IMG/VR virus record: IMGVR_UViG_3300024182_000003
Location: 1-62,199 of that record
From: a virus
Direction: 5' to 3' (one strand)
Length of the DNA: 62,199 nucleotides
Translations under genes and position numbers: made by a program
The notes under the pieces: generated by a model
Seen by the model: the letters and a program-made list of their open reading frames with translations, nothing else
The model's database searches: none
What the model was told of the DNA's origin: nothing
Shown here: piece after piece, positions 8,024 through 17,648 of the stretch
How the letters are laid out: each line of letters starts with the position of its first letter
Position numbering within the stretch: the stretch's first letter is position 1

Positions 8024-8410
8024 ATGACTAGCGGGTTTACGAAAGAAAAAATTCAACACACGGTCAGGCTTGAACTGACGTTGCCTGATATCTACAAAGA
8101 CGATGACGGTGTACCATTTGTCTTTGTAGCGTATATGCAAGTTCAGGCTCGCGCGGCAATGGATGAGATCGAAAAACAGCAAATCTTGCAAGAGTGGGAT
8201 CGTGATAGACGAAACCTTGAGATATTTGCTGTATTGACGGAAAAGCTTGAAGGATTCGAAGATTTGCTTGTGTCACCTCAGAGTGACGAAACTATGGCTG
8301 ATACGATTCGGAGGTACTTTGGGACACCGGATATGTTCGTGTTTGTGAACAGCTTTGTTCGCTTGTACGAATATGCGATGGTGCCCCCGCAGCTTTTTCG
8401 TCGTCTTTAG
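8024..8410 (+). CDS. Tail assembly chaperone, short form (gpG-like)
   Basis: 128 residues from the ATG preceded by AAGGGGAAAAGG. It lies between the tube and tape-measure genes, where siphoviruses encode tail assembly chaperones. The gene contains a palindrome copy (8272-8287) encoding Ser-Pro-Gln-Ser-Asp. Near its end it reads CCCCC (8384-8388), a plausible +1 slip site leading into the next open frame. The short form would coat the tape measure, and the extended form would recruit tube subunits. Confidence 0.65.
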   Translation: MTSGFTKEKIQHTVRLELTLPDIYKDDDGVPFVFVAYMQVQARAAMDEIEKQQILQEWDRDRRNLEIFAVLTEKLEGFEDLLVSPQSDETMADTIRRYFGTPDMFVFVNSFVRLYEYAMVPPQLFRRL

Positions 8411-8810
8411 AATCTTTGCGTGGCAGTTTACGTATGCTCAGGATATGGCGCGGGAGCTTGGCCCTGCGTTTTATTGTCCTTTATGTGAACGGCCAGAAAA
8501 GGACTTACCTCGTGGGTGTCCGCAATGTCAATTGACAGAAGTTCAAAACATCTTGTATGCGGTAACTGTTGAAGAGGTACTTCGTCGTAATAGGTTTCAG
8601 GAAAGGTTTCAGCGATGGGGATCAGTTTCGCTTCAACAGATCGAGCGATTGCATAGTCTAGTTTCGAAACTGATGACGAATGATGTGGTCTGGCGAGGAT
8701 CATCGCTATTACTTGCGAAGTTAGCCGACATAGTACAAGGCGAACGGACTCAAGCTGAACGGGTGAAGATATTTAACGCTGAAGCTGAGCTAAGGGCGCG
8801 AAATAAGTAA
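8385..8810 (+). CDS. Tail chaperone extension (gpGT-like), read by probable +1 frameshift
   Basis: An open frame in the +1 phase relative to the short chaperone, with no convincing start of its own; its best ATG has a poorly spaced AGGA. A slip on CCC-CCG at 8384-8389 would make a fusion of about 261 residues. Soon after the shift it carries a four-Cys zinc-ribbon-like motif (CPLC, then CPQC 15 residues later) followed by helices. A slip on the later T5 run (8394-8398) is the alternative. Frameshifting between two frames at this locus is established for siphovirus chaperones; the exact site here is inferred. Confidence 0.6.
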   Translation, partial: PRSFFVVFRIFAWQFTYAQDMARELGPAFYCPLCERPEKDLPRGCPQCQLTEVQNILYAVTVEEVLRRNRFQERFQRWGSVSLQQIERLHSLVSKLMTNDVVWRGSSLLLAKLADIVQGERTQAERVKIFNAEAELRARNK

Positions 8811-11599
8811 TGCCGAACAAAGCCAGAATCGAGATAGAAGTTGATGCTTCGGGTAAGGTACGAGCTACCGTTAAAGACATTGACGGATTAGTAGACAAGC
8901 TCGGTCGTACTGGCGAAGCTACAGGGCATAAACTCGATACTGCTTTTGGTGTTTTTAGTGGCGAGATCATTGCAGACTTCTTTCGTGAAGGCTTACGCGA
9001 AGCTGAGCACTTTGCTAGTGAGTCAATTAAGAAGTTTAACGAGTTAAAGCTTTCGCAACTTGCGCTTAGGTCTACTGCTGGTTTTTTCGGATTCTCTCCT
9101 GATGAAGCTGAACGTTCTGTTCAGAGCTTAAACGGATTTAGATTAGGGTTGTTAAACGCTAAAGAAGGTGCTCGTGCGTTACAGCTACTGATGAGTTCTT
9201 CGTTTAAGTTTTCACTACAAGATTCAGTTCAAATTGTTAACGGCCTAACCGATGCAGCGTCTCTTAATCGGAATATGATCTATTCCGTTGGGCAAGCTGT
9301 AGAGTACGCCGCTCAGGGTATCAAGAATAAGAATCTTCGTCAGGTTGAAGAAGCTGGTATAACGACAAGTGTCAATCGAATACTTGAGCAACAAGGGATT
9401 AAGGAAGCAGACCTTAACGATAAGACGAAAGCTAGCGCAGTATCGCAAGCTCTTAAAGTTGGACTGTTGAAAGAGACTGCGCAGTTCTATGGCGATGCTG
9501 AGAAGAAAGCCGCTACTTTTCAAGGTCGTATGCTTCAGATCGATACGATCTACTTGAAGCTTCAACAAACGTTTGGCAAAGCGATTGAAGAAAATCCCGA
9601 AGTCTTAAAAGGTATTACCGACATTGGTGATAAGTTAGCGAAAGCACTAGTTGAAGCTTCAACGCCAGGAACTAAGCTTAATCAAACGTTAACTGATTTT
9701 ATTTCTTTAGGCGGTGAGGCTGTACAAGTAGGTGCGAAGCTAATTGAGTTTACTACTAAGTGGGCCGGAGAAATTGCAGCACTTATTAAGGTCGCTGCTG
9801 GAATAGGCGTGGTCTTTGCACTAAGTAAGGGAACGGCTGCTGCTGGCTTTGTTGGAGGGTTGTTAGGTAAGTCTCCGTTTGGGCTCAATCGCGCAGTAAG
9901 AGAAGTCGAAGGTGAGTTTGGCGGAGGTGTTGCTGTAGGGACGAGAAGCGGTGAAACCGTAGTAGCTGGTCAACGGATAAGCAAAGAAAGAGAAGCGGGT
10001 GATGTACTTGAAAAGTTCAATATTGCTGCGAAAAAGTCAACTGGAAGCTTGCAGGAAATGGAGAAGAAAGCTTCGTCTATGTGGAAGGATTTCGCAAGTG
10101 GTGGTATTGGAAAGGTCGGTAACACTGCGCTTATTGTTGGGCCACTTGTAGCCGCTTTGACAGAATGGATTACTGGCGCAATAAGAGAAGCGAAAGAAAA
10201 AGCTCTAGGTGATATTTCTCGAACTGCGAACTTAGGTCTAGGCGAAAAAGACCTAACCGAACGAAGAAAAGAACTAGAGCAATTACGAACGCTTCAACCT
10301 TCTGAGGCGAATGGATCACAAGCCGATATTAACTTACGTATTGCACAAACTGAAAAACTTCTCGATCTTCAAAGGCAACTTGCAGACTTCAAGAAAATTG
10401 GCGATAGCTTAACAGCGCTTCGTCAAGGTGGTGCGACTTATGCCGAGGTAACGAAGAAGCTGCAAGAGACTACCAGATTTCAATCACTGGAAGCTCTTCA
10501 AGACGAGATCAGAAAGACCGAGCTTGCGCTTAAAGCGGGTGGAGGTGGATCGTCAGATGCAATCACGAAGATGTTCCAGGAAATTCGTATTCCTGGGGAA
10601 GAAACTTCGAAGCTTGTAAACGAGCAAATGCATCGCATACATACTGCGATCAGCGCTTCAAGTAAAGAGTTCGTTGATATGCTTGCGTCACTCCAAAGTG
10701 ACACCGGCAACCCTTACGTTGCGATCTTTCGTAAGGCAAGTAAGGCTCAAGAAGAGTTCGAAAAGAAATTTGGTAGACTACCCGAAAGTATTCAATCAGT
10801 ATTTGAGAAGGTTCGTACTCAAGAACTTGGCGTTGAGATATTCAAGCAAGACCTAACTCAGATCAAGGGTGCGGCAGAGCTTCAACTTGAGCAACAACGC
10901 TTGAGTGTTAATCGTGGGTTTGAACAGACTCGCGAGCAAAGAGACATCGACCTATTCGAGAAGCTGACAGCGTTCGATAAGCAAAAGAAGAATCTTTTTG
11001 CGCAATCAACTATTCCAACTGCAAGCGATCTTGCGAGACTTGCAGATCAGTTTACTGGCGATAGTCTGTCAAAAGCTATCTTGTCGGCAACTGCTGGTTT
11101 GTCACCTGAAGAGATTCGAGGTGAAGGACTTCAGTATAAGATTGCTTATGCGCTTGACAGGGAAAAAGATAGAACTCAACGTGAAGCTGATATAACAAAT
11201 CGCAAGGATCAGTTACAGAGGGATTCTCTGACTGATAGTTTACGTAAACTTGATGAACGTGCAGCTTCTGAAGGTGAATTATCGATATTCAAACAGACGG
11301 CATTGACACAGGCAAAGCTTGATGAGTTCAAACGTCTGACTGATGATCAACTTTCACCTGAACAACGTGAGCTTAAGATGCGGTTAATCAGTGACAAGCT
11401 TGCTCAAGACTCTGCATTAAGGCAGGCCGCTGAGAAACAGGAAGCAGACCGTCAAAGCGCTCAACAGGATTTCATTAACAAGTTGAACACGTTTACAAAT
11501 TCACTACCGTATGAGCTTCGTATACAGGTTCTTGATGATACTGTAAACGGTGTAGAGTCAACGAAGATTTTAGGACACTCTAAAGCAACAAGCGAATAG
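8810..11599 (+). CDS. Tail tape measure protein
   Basis: 929 residues, the longest gene in the window, starting in a TAATG overlap with the chaperone extension. It is overwhelmingly helical with long charged coiled-coil regions. Two hydrophobic stretches (about residues 320-355 and 440-465) could cross the host membrane during DNA entry. Tape measure length sets tail length; at roughly 1.5 angstroms per residue this predicts a tail near 140 nm. A palindrome copy at 10687-10702 encodes Ser-Leu-Gln-Ser-Asp. No lysozyme or peptidase motif is evident. Confidence 0.85.
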   Translation: MPNKARIEIEVDASGKVRATVKDIDGLVDKLGRTGEATGHKLDTAFGVFSGEIIADFFREGLREAEHFASESIKKFNELKLSQLALRSTAGFFGFSPDEAERSVQSLNGFRLGLLNAKEGARALQLLMSSSFKFSLQDSVQIVNGLTDAASLNRNMIYSVGQAVEYAAQGIKNKNLRQVEEAGITTSVNRILEQQGIKEADLNDKTKASAVSQALKVGLLKETAQFYGDAEKKAATFQGRMLQIDTIYLKLQQTFGKAIEENPEVLKGITDIGDKLAKALVEASTPGTKLNQTLTDFISLGGEAVQVGAKLIEFTTKWAGEIAALIKVAAGIGVVFALSKGTAAAGFVGGLLGKSPFGLNRAVREVEGEFGGGVAVGTRSGETVVAGQRISKEREAGDVLEKFNIAAKKSTGSLQEMEKKASSMWKDFASGGIGKVGNTALIVGPLVAALTEWITGAIREAKEKALGDISRTANLGLGEKDLTERRKELEQLRTLQPSEANGSQADINLRIAQTEKLLDLQRQLADFKKIGDSLTALRQGGATYAEVTKKLQETTRFQSLEALQDEIRKTELALKAGGGGSSDAITKMFQEIRIPGEETSKLVNEQMHRIHTAISASSKEFVDMLASLQSDTGNPYVAIFRKASKAQEEFEKKFGRLPESIQSVFEKVRTQELGVEIFKQDLTQIKGAAELQLEQQRLSVNRGFEQTREQRDIDLFEKLTAFDKQKKNLFAQSTIPTASDLARLADQFTGDSLSKAILSATAGLSPEEIRGEGLQYKIAYALDREKDRTQREADITNRKDQLQRDSLTDSLRKLDERAASEGELSIFKQTALTQAKLDEFKRLTDDQLSPEQRELKMRLISDKLAQDSALRQAAEKQEADRQSAQQDFINKLNTFTNSLPYELRIQVLDDTVNGVESTKILGHSKATSE

Positions 11600-11608
11600 G
11601 GAGGGCAC

Positions 11609-11758
11609 GTGGAAAAGAAGATGTTAGTATTGCTTACGATAGTCGATGGTCAAGTTGTTGTCAAAGGAGTATGCGAACTTGATAATCGCGACTTGGCTGA
11701 TGAATGGAAAGAAGGGGATAAGCATCGTCAAATTCACGAGGTTGATGTTTTAGAGTAA
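11609..11758 (+). CDS. 49-residue hypothetical protein
   Basis: Small gene from GTG at 11609, with GGGAGGG about four bases upstream. It is acidic in its C-terminal half and has a hydrophobic strand near its start. It is spaced tightly between the tape measure and the next tail gene, which supports it being real. I do not recognise the family. Confidence 0.6.
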   Translation: MEKKMLVLLTIVDGQVVVKGVCELDNRDLADEWKEGDKHRQIHEVDVLE

Positions 11759-11761
11759 GCG

Positions 11762-12196
11762 ATGGCAAAGCCTTATGCGCAAGGGTCAATCGCTGGAGTT
11801 GACCTGAAGAAAGACGGTGTAAACTGCCAATGCTTTATCGTAGACGGTGGAGCATTTAAGCTTGGACTTCGTGGATCGATGGCGTTGGCTGCTGACGGTT
11901 CACCGAAGGTTCAAATACTCGTGACAGGGCAAAAAGGAATTGTGTTTGGAGTTCATCTGACGTACTTCCCTGTCAGCGTATTTGATGCTGTACTTACTGC
12001 AATTGTGAATGCGATCGGTGGAGGGTCTACATTTGTTGTAGCATTACAAGATGAACTACATACGATCAATCATAATTGTACGTGGGACTTTAGTGCTGCA
12101 CCAAACGGCCCAACTTATCCAGAGCAAAGAACTTCGGCAGAGTCGATTAAAGATGTGACGTTGAGACTAGTTACAACGGGTGCTGTGTCACCTTAG
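11762..12196 (+). CDS. Tail protein after tape measure
   Basis: 144 residues, beta-rich with two Cys near residue 23. It occupies the distal-tail slot just after the tape measure, but is shorter than typical distal tail proteins. The TAG stop lies inside a palindrome copy (12187-12202). No motif is recognisable; a small distal-tail or adhesion accessory protein is possible. Confidence 0.55.
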   Translation: MAKPYAQGSIAGVDLKKDGVNCQCFIVDGGAFKLGLRGSMALAADGSPKVQILVTGQKGIVFGVHLTYFPVSVFDAVLTAIVNAIGGGSTFVVALQDELHTINHNCTWDFSAAPNGPTYPEQRTSAESIKDVTLRLVTTGAVSP

Positions 12197-12205
12197 AGTG
12201 ACGTT

Positions 12206-12400
12206 ATGGCGAGATATAACAAGTTCTTTGTTGCTGTTGCCGGTGCGTTGATAATGGTACTGTTAACACTTGAAGACGGTCATATCGACCTTACCGAGTG
12301 GGTTAAAATTGGCATATCGATTATCACAGCGATACTTGTTTTCTTAATCGGTAACAAGGAGAAAGAAGACGATGGCAGGTCTGGTAGATCGGATTTTTAA
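12206..12400 (+). CDS. Small two-helix membrane protein, holin-like
   Basis: 64 residues with two predicted membrane helices (about residues 8-22 and 33-50) separated by an acidic loop, and a charged Lys/Glu/Asp tail. The size and topology match class II phage holins. Similar small proteins are also found beside minor tail genes. It is remote from the lysozyme gene at 24370, so this is a candidate holin, not a firm call. The palindrome 12187-12202 supplies GAG about seven bases upstream. It overlaps the next gene by 29 bases. Confidence 0.6.
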   Translation: MARYNKFFVAVAGALIMVLLTLEDGHIDLTEWVKIGISIITAILVFLIGNKEKEDDGRSGRSDF

Positions 12401-13433
12401 CGGCACATCTTGGGTTGCGTCAAACTGCCGTCTAGTTCACGTTGTGCCTTCTTCGGGAGGTGTATTTGCTGTAGTAACTGCTGTGTCGAATTTTAGCGGT
12501 GAAGCTATAGCTGATGAATACGTATTGACTTTTTCCGACGTAGATACAGTAGGTAATACTGCTAAGGTCTACGTAATGCCTCAGAGTCCGAACAATCCTT
12601 ATCGAAACGTTGCTGGCATTGATATCATAATAGACGGTTCAACGATTCACTCAGAAGTGGTTCCTGGTATCGATCTAGTTTTTAGTGCTTCAGGAAGTTT
12701 TTCAGATACGTGGAGTGATAAGATTTTGATTGGTGTGTATCAAGGTACGTTCAATGCCTTTGGTGACACCGCTGGACTTCCTGGCATTGCTGTACGACAT
12801 CAGGTACTGAACGAAGATTCAGGTGCAGCCGCAGATTGTCTTGCCACTTTGAAAGTGATGTCGATTCAAGTGAGAACTAACGGGATTATATTTGCAGACA
12901 TCAAACCTTTCGCAGATAGTGCTACTGAGAAAGTCTTAGGTGGTGGTTCCGAGCGTGTGATGCCTTATCACGTTACAGTAGCTAACGTGACAGGTGTAGG
13001 CGCTTCGAAGGTAATGGACTTATCAGTTGACGGTTCACACGTTGATGTTCAAAACTTGAGTACCGGAGCTACTACGACTTCGACAGGTCTAAACGTAGTG
13101 GATAGATACAAGATTGCTTCGGGCGATCTTATCTCGTTTGAGTTCAAGTTGAGTCAGAGCGCGGAAGATAGTAGCACTGCAAATGTGATGATCTTTCAAA
13201 AGCGATATCAACAGATTGCACCTGATGTTGATGGAGTTGCGGGAGCTTGGGGAACGTCTGATGTACAACTTACACAAAGCGGTGAGAGTGCAGGAGTAAT
13301 TCAGCCAACTGCGGTAGCATACTATTGGACACGTCCCCTTGTACCAGACGGTGCCGATGGATCATCTAACCCGTATCCTGGTAATGTGTTCTTAGTTGGC
13401 AAGCAAACTGGTACGGCGGGATGGGTAGCCTAA
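12372..13433 (+). CDS. Tail protein, beta-rich
   Basis: 353 residues starting inside the previous gene, with AAGGAG about ten bases before the ATG. It is Gly/Ser/Thr/Val rich and almost entirely beta-type, with Ig-like repeats of hydrophobic strands, typical of minor tail or baseplate-associated proteins. No catalytic motif is visible. It is followed by repeat element A, so it may end a transcription subunit. Confidence 0.6.
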   Translation: MAGLVDRIFNGTSWVASNCRLVHVVPSSGGVFAVVTAVSNFSGEAIADEYVLTFSDVDTVGNTAKVYVMPQSPNNPYRNVAGIDIIIDGSTIHSEVVPGIDLVFSASGSFSDTWSDKILIGVYQGTFNAFGDTAGLPGIAVRHQVLNEDSGAAADCLATLKVMSIQVRTNGIIFADIKPFADSATEKVLGGGSERVMPYHVTVANVTGVGASKVMDLSVDGSHVDVQNLSTGATTTSTGLNVVDRYKIASGDLISFEFKLSQSAEDSSTANVMIFQKRYQQIAPDVDGVAGAWGTSDVQLTQSGESAGVIQPTAVAYYWTRPLVPDGADGSSNPYPGNVFLVGKQTGTAGWVA

Positions 13434-13438
13434 AATAC

Positions 13439-13590
13439 GGTCTAGGATAGCTCATAAGATAGCGATTCCCGGCGTCCAGGCTTGATTTCCGGGCCTTTTA
13501 GACCTGACCCGATAGGTAGGGTAGGGGTCGAGGGAAAGTGGCTTAAATCAGTGGTTACGGAAGAAATTGCTAATGTAACTTCAGAGTGAC
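13439..13590 (+). repeat. Repeat element A (three-copy ~145-bp leader element)
   Basis: A non-coding element shared with 52625-52770 (plus) and 26316-26465 (minus). Conserved blocks are CTCATAAGAT (shared with copy B), CCCGGCGTCCA, GATTTCC, AAAGTGGCTTAAATC and TTACGGA. The distance from the first C of CCCGG (13468) to the terminal palindrome (13575) is 107 bp, identical in all three copies. CCCGG can pair with CCGGG 20 bases on, but this pairing is not kept in the other copies. The element lies just before the ATG of the next gene, suggesting a promoter or leader control function. Confidence 0.85.
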
Positions 13591-13604
13591 AATCGAGGGA
13601 AAAG

Positions 13605-15602
13605 ATGGCATTTGCAAGACAGTTAATCATCGGACAAACCTCTACTGGTTCTCAGATCGGACAAGTAGAAACCAGCGGAGAGTCGTTAGCTAAAGGTGAT
13701 GCCGCTGATTTACGAGATGAGGATGGTAGCGCGAGTCGATTTACGGGCTCACTAGCTCACGTTGGATTTCAAGCGAACATCGGGCCTACACGTCACTTCC
13801 TAACTATCAAGATACCGCTCAAAGGAAACCTCCCTGCCTTTAGTCGAGTCTTTCAGGCTTTCTTAAATCTAAGTATTGAACGTGGATCATTCCCAAGCGG
13901 TGTGGTTCCTGGAGGTACGGTTAAAGTCAGTTTGTATGGTATTCGTCGCCCTGGCTTTGATTATGCGACCTTTGAATGGGATGTGTATAAAACGTCTACT
14001 GCCTGGGCCGAGTTTGGAGGTAAGATTGGAGTCGATTACACTGCACTTGAGATCGGGCTGTTCAACTTTTCTCAAACCGATTATGATACCTTGGGCAGTT
14101 CGGGTAAGATGTTCAAAGCTATAGAGTGCGCTGCCGAAATTCAATATCACACTGATCGAAATGAAGATGGTTACGTAACTGCTATGCCAGCAGCGGTAGG
14201 ATGGAGAGTTGCAGCGGTTGCACGTGAATATGTGTTTGTTGAAAATCCTGCTTCGTTTACTACTTCACCACATCACTATTTGACTATCAAATACGTTCCT
14301 TCTCTTGTGTTGCATAGTTCGCTTGCAACTTCAGGTAGAGCGATTGATCTAAACGGTGTATTAGACAAAGACTCGTTTGAGTCGAGCAAGCATATCTATC
14401 TTGGCTTTATTGATCAAGGCGAGATAGGTGATCCAGTCAAGTATTGGATTCGTAATACTAGGACAGATCGAGTTGCTAGAAGGATTATTTTAGAAGCGAC
14501 CCGTTCGATGGCAACTACACCTGTAGCTAACGTTGCTAATGTTGGAACCAAGACCTTGCGAAGTGTTGATGTCTATGATCTTCATCAGTCTGCCGGTGTT
14601 ACTGATGAGTTAACACCTCGTGGTGCGTGGTATTGCATTGCGACAAGTTCCACTCAGTATAGCGTTTATTTTCAAGCCGATTTTACTGGTTCTTACACTA
14701 TCGTTGCTTCAGGTAAGGCGTTCGGTAGTGATGAAATAATCTCAGTATCTTCGGTGAAGAAGATTCGTCTTCGTTCTGCTAAGTGGTCAGCGGCTACACC
14801 AACAACAAATGATCGTTGGGACTTTGAGACAGTTGGCGATACAACTGATCCAAACTTCTCGACAGATTCTAAGTCAATGATGGATTTGATTCCTCCGACG
14901 AGCTTGTTTGCTGGCGACTCACCTGATACTTCAAAGTCTCGACCTGTTACTGGTAAGACTCAAAGGTTGAGAGGATCAACGTATAACTTTGATGACTCTG
15001 GCACTAATCGTAGTGTGGTTATGTTGGCTGATTGCGAAACAGGCTATAGTGTGAATCAGTGGGGATACATCTTTGACGGCACAGGATACGAAGCTGTACA
15101 AATTCACGCAATCAAGCAAACAGCCGATGCTCTGCCAACGGGTGCTCCTGGAGGTGAAGTAGGTGATGCGGTAGTTACTACGACTCAGCTTTCAAGAACT
15201 TATGCAGCGGGAGCTTACTTTACAACGGGTCTTTATATTGACTCGATTGCCAAAGCTTCAGATACTTTCGTAGCTGTTGGAGGCGCGGCTGCTGGACAGA
15301 ACTTGATCAATTTAACTACAGCGGTTGATTGGTCTGCAAGCGATACGGTTAATGCAATTCATCTCGATACAGGATTGGTTGAAACCTACGTGATTGATGC
15401 GAACCTTGGAGGATTGCAAATTCGTGTAACATCGAATCTACTATCTTCACTTGCAGCGGGTGATTTAGTCCTAAAGACTGTAGCGACTAATTCAGCAAGC
15501 TTCTTTGCTCGTGGTGAAGTGCCGGAAGGTGCATCACTTGGAGATCGACTTGCATTCTTGCGAGTGTATGAAGCAAGATCGAGCTTGCAAAATATCGTCT
15601 GA
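13605..15602 (+). CDS. Large tail / tail-tip protein
   Basis: 665 residues, beta-rich, with GAGGGAAAAG just before the ATG. It is the first gene after repeat element A. The composition (many Ser, Thr, Gly, Tyr and alternating hydrophobics) fits a structural tail-tip or fibre-type protein. No peptidase, lysozyme or lectin motif can be seen. It probably contributes to host recognition or the baseplate; assignment is from position and composition. Confidence 0.6.
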   Translation: MAFARQLIIGQTSTGSQIGQVETSGESLAKGDAADLRDEDGSASRFTGSLAHVGFQANIGPTRHFLTIKIPLKGNLPAFSRVFQAFLNLSIERGSFPSGVVPGGTVKVSLYGIRRPGFDYATFEWDVYKTSTAWAEFGGKIGVDYTALEIGLFNFSQTDYDTLGSSGKMFKAIECAAEIQYHTDRNEDGYVTAMPAAVGWRVAAVAREYVFVENPASFTTSPHHYLTIKYVPSLVLHSSLATSGRAIDLNGVLDKDSFESSKHIYLGFIDQGEIGDPVKYWIRNTRTDRVARRIILEATRSMATTPVANVANVGTKTLRSVDVYDLHQSAGVTDELTPRGAWYCIATSSTQYSVYFQADFTGSYTIVASGKAFGSDEIISVSSVKKIRLRSAKWSAATPTTNDRWDFETVGDTTDPNFSTDSKSMMDLIPPTSLFAGDSPDTSKSRPVTGKTQRLRGSTYNFDDSGTNRSVVMLADCETGYSVNQWGYIFDGTGYEAVQIHAIKQTADALPTGAPGGEVGDAVVTTTQLSRTYAAGAYFTTGLYIDSIAKASDTFVAVGGAAAGQNLINLTTAVDWSASDTVNAIHLDTGLVETYVIDANLGGLQIRVTSNLLSSLAAGDLVLKTVATNSASFFARGEVPEGASLGDRLAFLRVYEARSSLQNIV

Positions 15603-15613
15603 TGGATTAAAAA

Positions 15614-16012
15614 GTGAAGTTAAAAGATATAATTTGGAGTGCAGGGTTTCTCGAAGGTGATGGAGGATTCTATTTTACTACCACAGCGGTAGTAAGTGCA
15701 GGACAGGATCAACTCTGGCCGTTAGAAGAACTTAAGAGAATTTACGGAGGGTCTATCGTTTATAGTGAGCATTCTCAATGGCATATCTACGGATATGAAG
15801 CTGCCGCAATTATGATGACTCTTTATGATCTTGTATCGCCTAATCGACAAGAACAAATTAGATATGCTTTGAATCAGTGGATGAAAATGAATATTGCGAA
15901 TAAGCTTAAAGAAAGATGTCCAAGGGGACATCTTTATACGGTTACTACGAATAGACGGGTTAACCGAAGGATATGTCGAACTTGTACTAGAGCACAATTC
16001 AAATTCGTGTAA
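15614..16012 (+). CDS. LAGLIDADG-type homing endonuclease with zinc ribbon
   Basis: 132 residues from a GTG start. Residues 8-19 (WSAGFLEGDGGF) match the single LAGLIDADG helix, with the acidic Gly-Asp-Gly catalytic end. The downstream order (a strand, then a helix reading Leu-Glu-Glu-Leu) fits this family. A C-terminal CPRGH then CRTC pair, as in HNH-associated zinc ribbons, follows. It sits between tail genes with its own start. Free-standing homing genes cut an allele lacking the insertion and spread by repair. No intron ends were found. Confidence 0.7.
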   Translation: MKLKDIIWSAGFLEGDGGFYFTTTAVVSAGQDQLWPLEELKRIYGGSIVYSEHSQWHIYGYEAAAIMMTLYDLVSPNRQEQIRYALNQWMKMNIANKLKERCPRGHLYTVTTNRRVNRRICRTCTRAQFKFV

Positions 16013-16029
16013 TGTCACTCTGAAGTGAT

Positions 16030-16764
16030 ATGCCTATTAACCAGTATGTTCCTGCAACGATCTATACATTACTTGGTGTCGCAACGACTTCGATTCTCAG
16101 GATTGCTTCACCGTGTGATGGCTGGATCACAGAGTTCTACGCAAAGTGTGGAACGGGGCCGGTAACTACTGATGCGCTCTTTGATATCAATATCGCGGGT
16201 ACATCCATCTTTACTTCCGATCCTACACAGCGTCCCAAGATTGTCGCTGGTGGAACTACCGTCACGAAGGTTATCAATCAGGCAGTTTCGAAAAACGATA
16301 TTTTGACTATCGATCTAGATGCTCTTGGCTCTGCTCCGATTGGCAATCCTATCGATTTACGTCTTACCATTAAAGAGGGTTCACCTCGAAAATCAATTTC
16401 ATATACGACAGGTTCTTTAGCTGACGGTGCAAGTGAAGACTTCACTCTAGCGTTAGGATTTGGATTTGTTATTGAACGAATTACAACAACTTTCAAGGCT
16501 TGGGTACGTGGTTACAATACTCCGGCCTACAGAACTAGCGATGCATCCAGGGCGATTACTCAACCTCCTACTGGCGAACACGGAGTTATCTTTGACGTAT
16601 ATTTGAATGATGCCGCTAATTTGACGATTGACATTATGAATGGAAGATTTGGAACCGACTTGCAAGGTACTCGTGATGGAAATATTGCATTCACGCTTCA
16701 GAATAAGAGTGGAGGAACGCAAACAATTCAGGTAACGCTTGACTACTTGGAGCTTGAGTTATGA
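16030..16764 (+). CDS. Tail fibre-associated structural protein
   Basis: 244 residues, beta-rich, no membrane segment. It starts at an ATG next to a palindrome copy (16014-16029) and overlaps the next gene by ATGA. Thr-, Asp- and Ile-rich repeating strands suggest a jelly-roll or fibre-shaft protein. Receptor binding is plausible given the block of beta-rich tail genes it belongs to, but no family is recognised. Confidence 0.55.
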   Translation: MPINQYVPATIYTLLGVATTSILRIASPCDGWITEFYAKCGTGPVTTDALFDINIAGTSIFTSDPTQRPKIVAGGTTVTKVINQAVSKNDILTIDLDALGSAPIGNPIDLRLTIKEGSPRKSISYTTGSLADGASEDFTLALGFGFVIERITTTFKAWVRGYNTPAYRTSDASRAITQPPTGEHGVIFDVYLNDAANLTIDIMNGRFGTDLQGTRDGNIAFTLQNKSGGTQTIQVTLDYLELEL

Positions 16765-17648
16765 GTTACGCTGCTACTGCTGCGCTTGCGCCTGACAATT
16801 CAACTGATGCTAACTTTCGTGCCTGGGGTAGTGCGATTTCGGCCAAGTTTGCATCTATGGGACTTGTAAATACTACGGACACAGGTCAAATCAATTGGAC
16901 TACCGTTACTCATCCAACAACTACTAATGCAAAAACGGGATATGAGATATGGCGTTTTAACGATACGCTTCAGTCAACAGTTCCACTTTACCTGAAGATC
17001 GAGTACGGAAGTGGTGGTGCTGCTAATGCACCTACGCTTTGGATTAGTATCGGTTCTGGAAGTAATGGAAGTGGAACTCTAACTGGTCAACTCGGATGGG
17101 TACAAGCGAAAATTGGAACCTCGAACGCAAACAGTACGAGTACAAAGAACTGTGTGTTTTCAGGTGATACAGGTCGAGTAGGAATGGCGCTTTGGACGGA
17201 CTTTAGTACAGGTGCTTGTGCGTGGTTTATCGAGCGCACAAAGAATACTGATGGTACTGATTCATCACTTGGATTTTTGTTTGCGTTCTATGCTTCTTCG
17301 GCTGATTCAAGCTTTGCTCGCGCTCAGCAATTCATTCCAGCTACGGGTGCAGTTCCAGGAGGCAATACCGATAACAACATCTTCGTTCCGTTTGGTGTGA
17401 CAGGTGGAGCTTACGGCTCAGATACAGCGGTGTATCCGTTCCTGGTTAATCAAGGTGGATCATTTCTCAATGCCGGTATGTCGCATCTAGGATACTTTCC
17501 AGCGGACATTACTCGTGATGTAACGTTCACGATGACTATTTATGGTGCGACTCATACTTACTATCCGCTTGGTGGTACATCGAACCTTGCTACCTGTTTT
17601 CGAGGTAACTCACCATCTGGCGGTACAATTGCAATGAGGTACGAATAA
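16761..17648 (+). CDS. Receptor-binding-type tail protein candidate
   Basis: 295 residues, Gly/Ser/Thr/Asn/aromatic rich with many short turns, typical of carbohydrate-binding tail proteins. The start overlaps the previous stop (ATGA). It lacks coiled-coil and catalytic motifs. Being last before two duplicated proteins, it may form a tail-tip adhesin with them. Function is inferred from composition and position. Confidence 0.5.
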   Translation: MSYAATAALAPDNSTDANFRAWGSAISAKFASMGLVNTTDTGQINWTTVTHPTTTNAKTGYEIWRFNDTLQSTVPLYLKIEYGSGGAANAPTLWISIGSGSNGSGTLTGQLGWVQAKIGTSNANSTSTKNCVFSGDTGRVGMALWTDFSTGACAWFIERTKNTDGTDSSLGFLFAFYASSADSSFARAQQFIPATGAVPGGNTDNNIFVPFGVTGGAYGSDTAVYPFLVNQGGSFLNAGMSHLGYFPADITRDVTFTMTIYGATHTYYPLGGTSNLATCFRGNSPSGGTIAMRYE

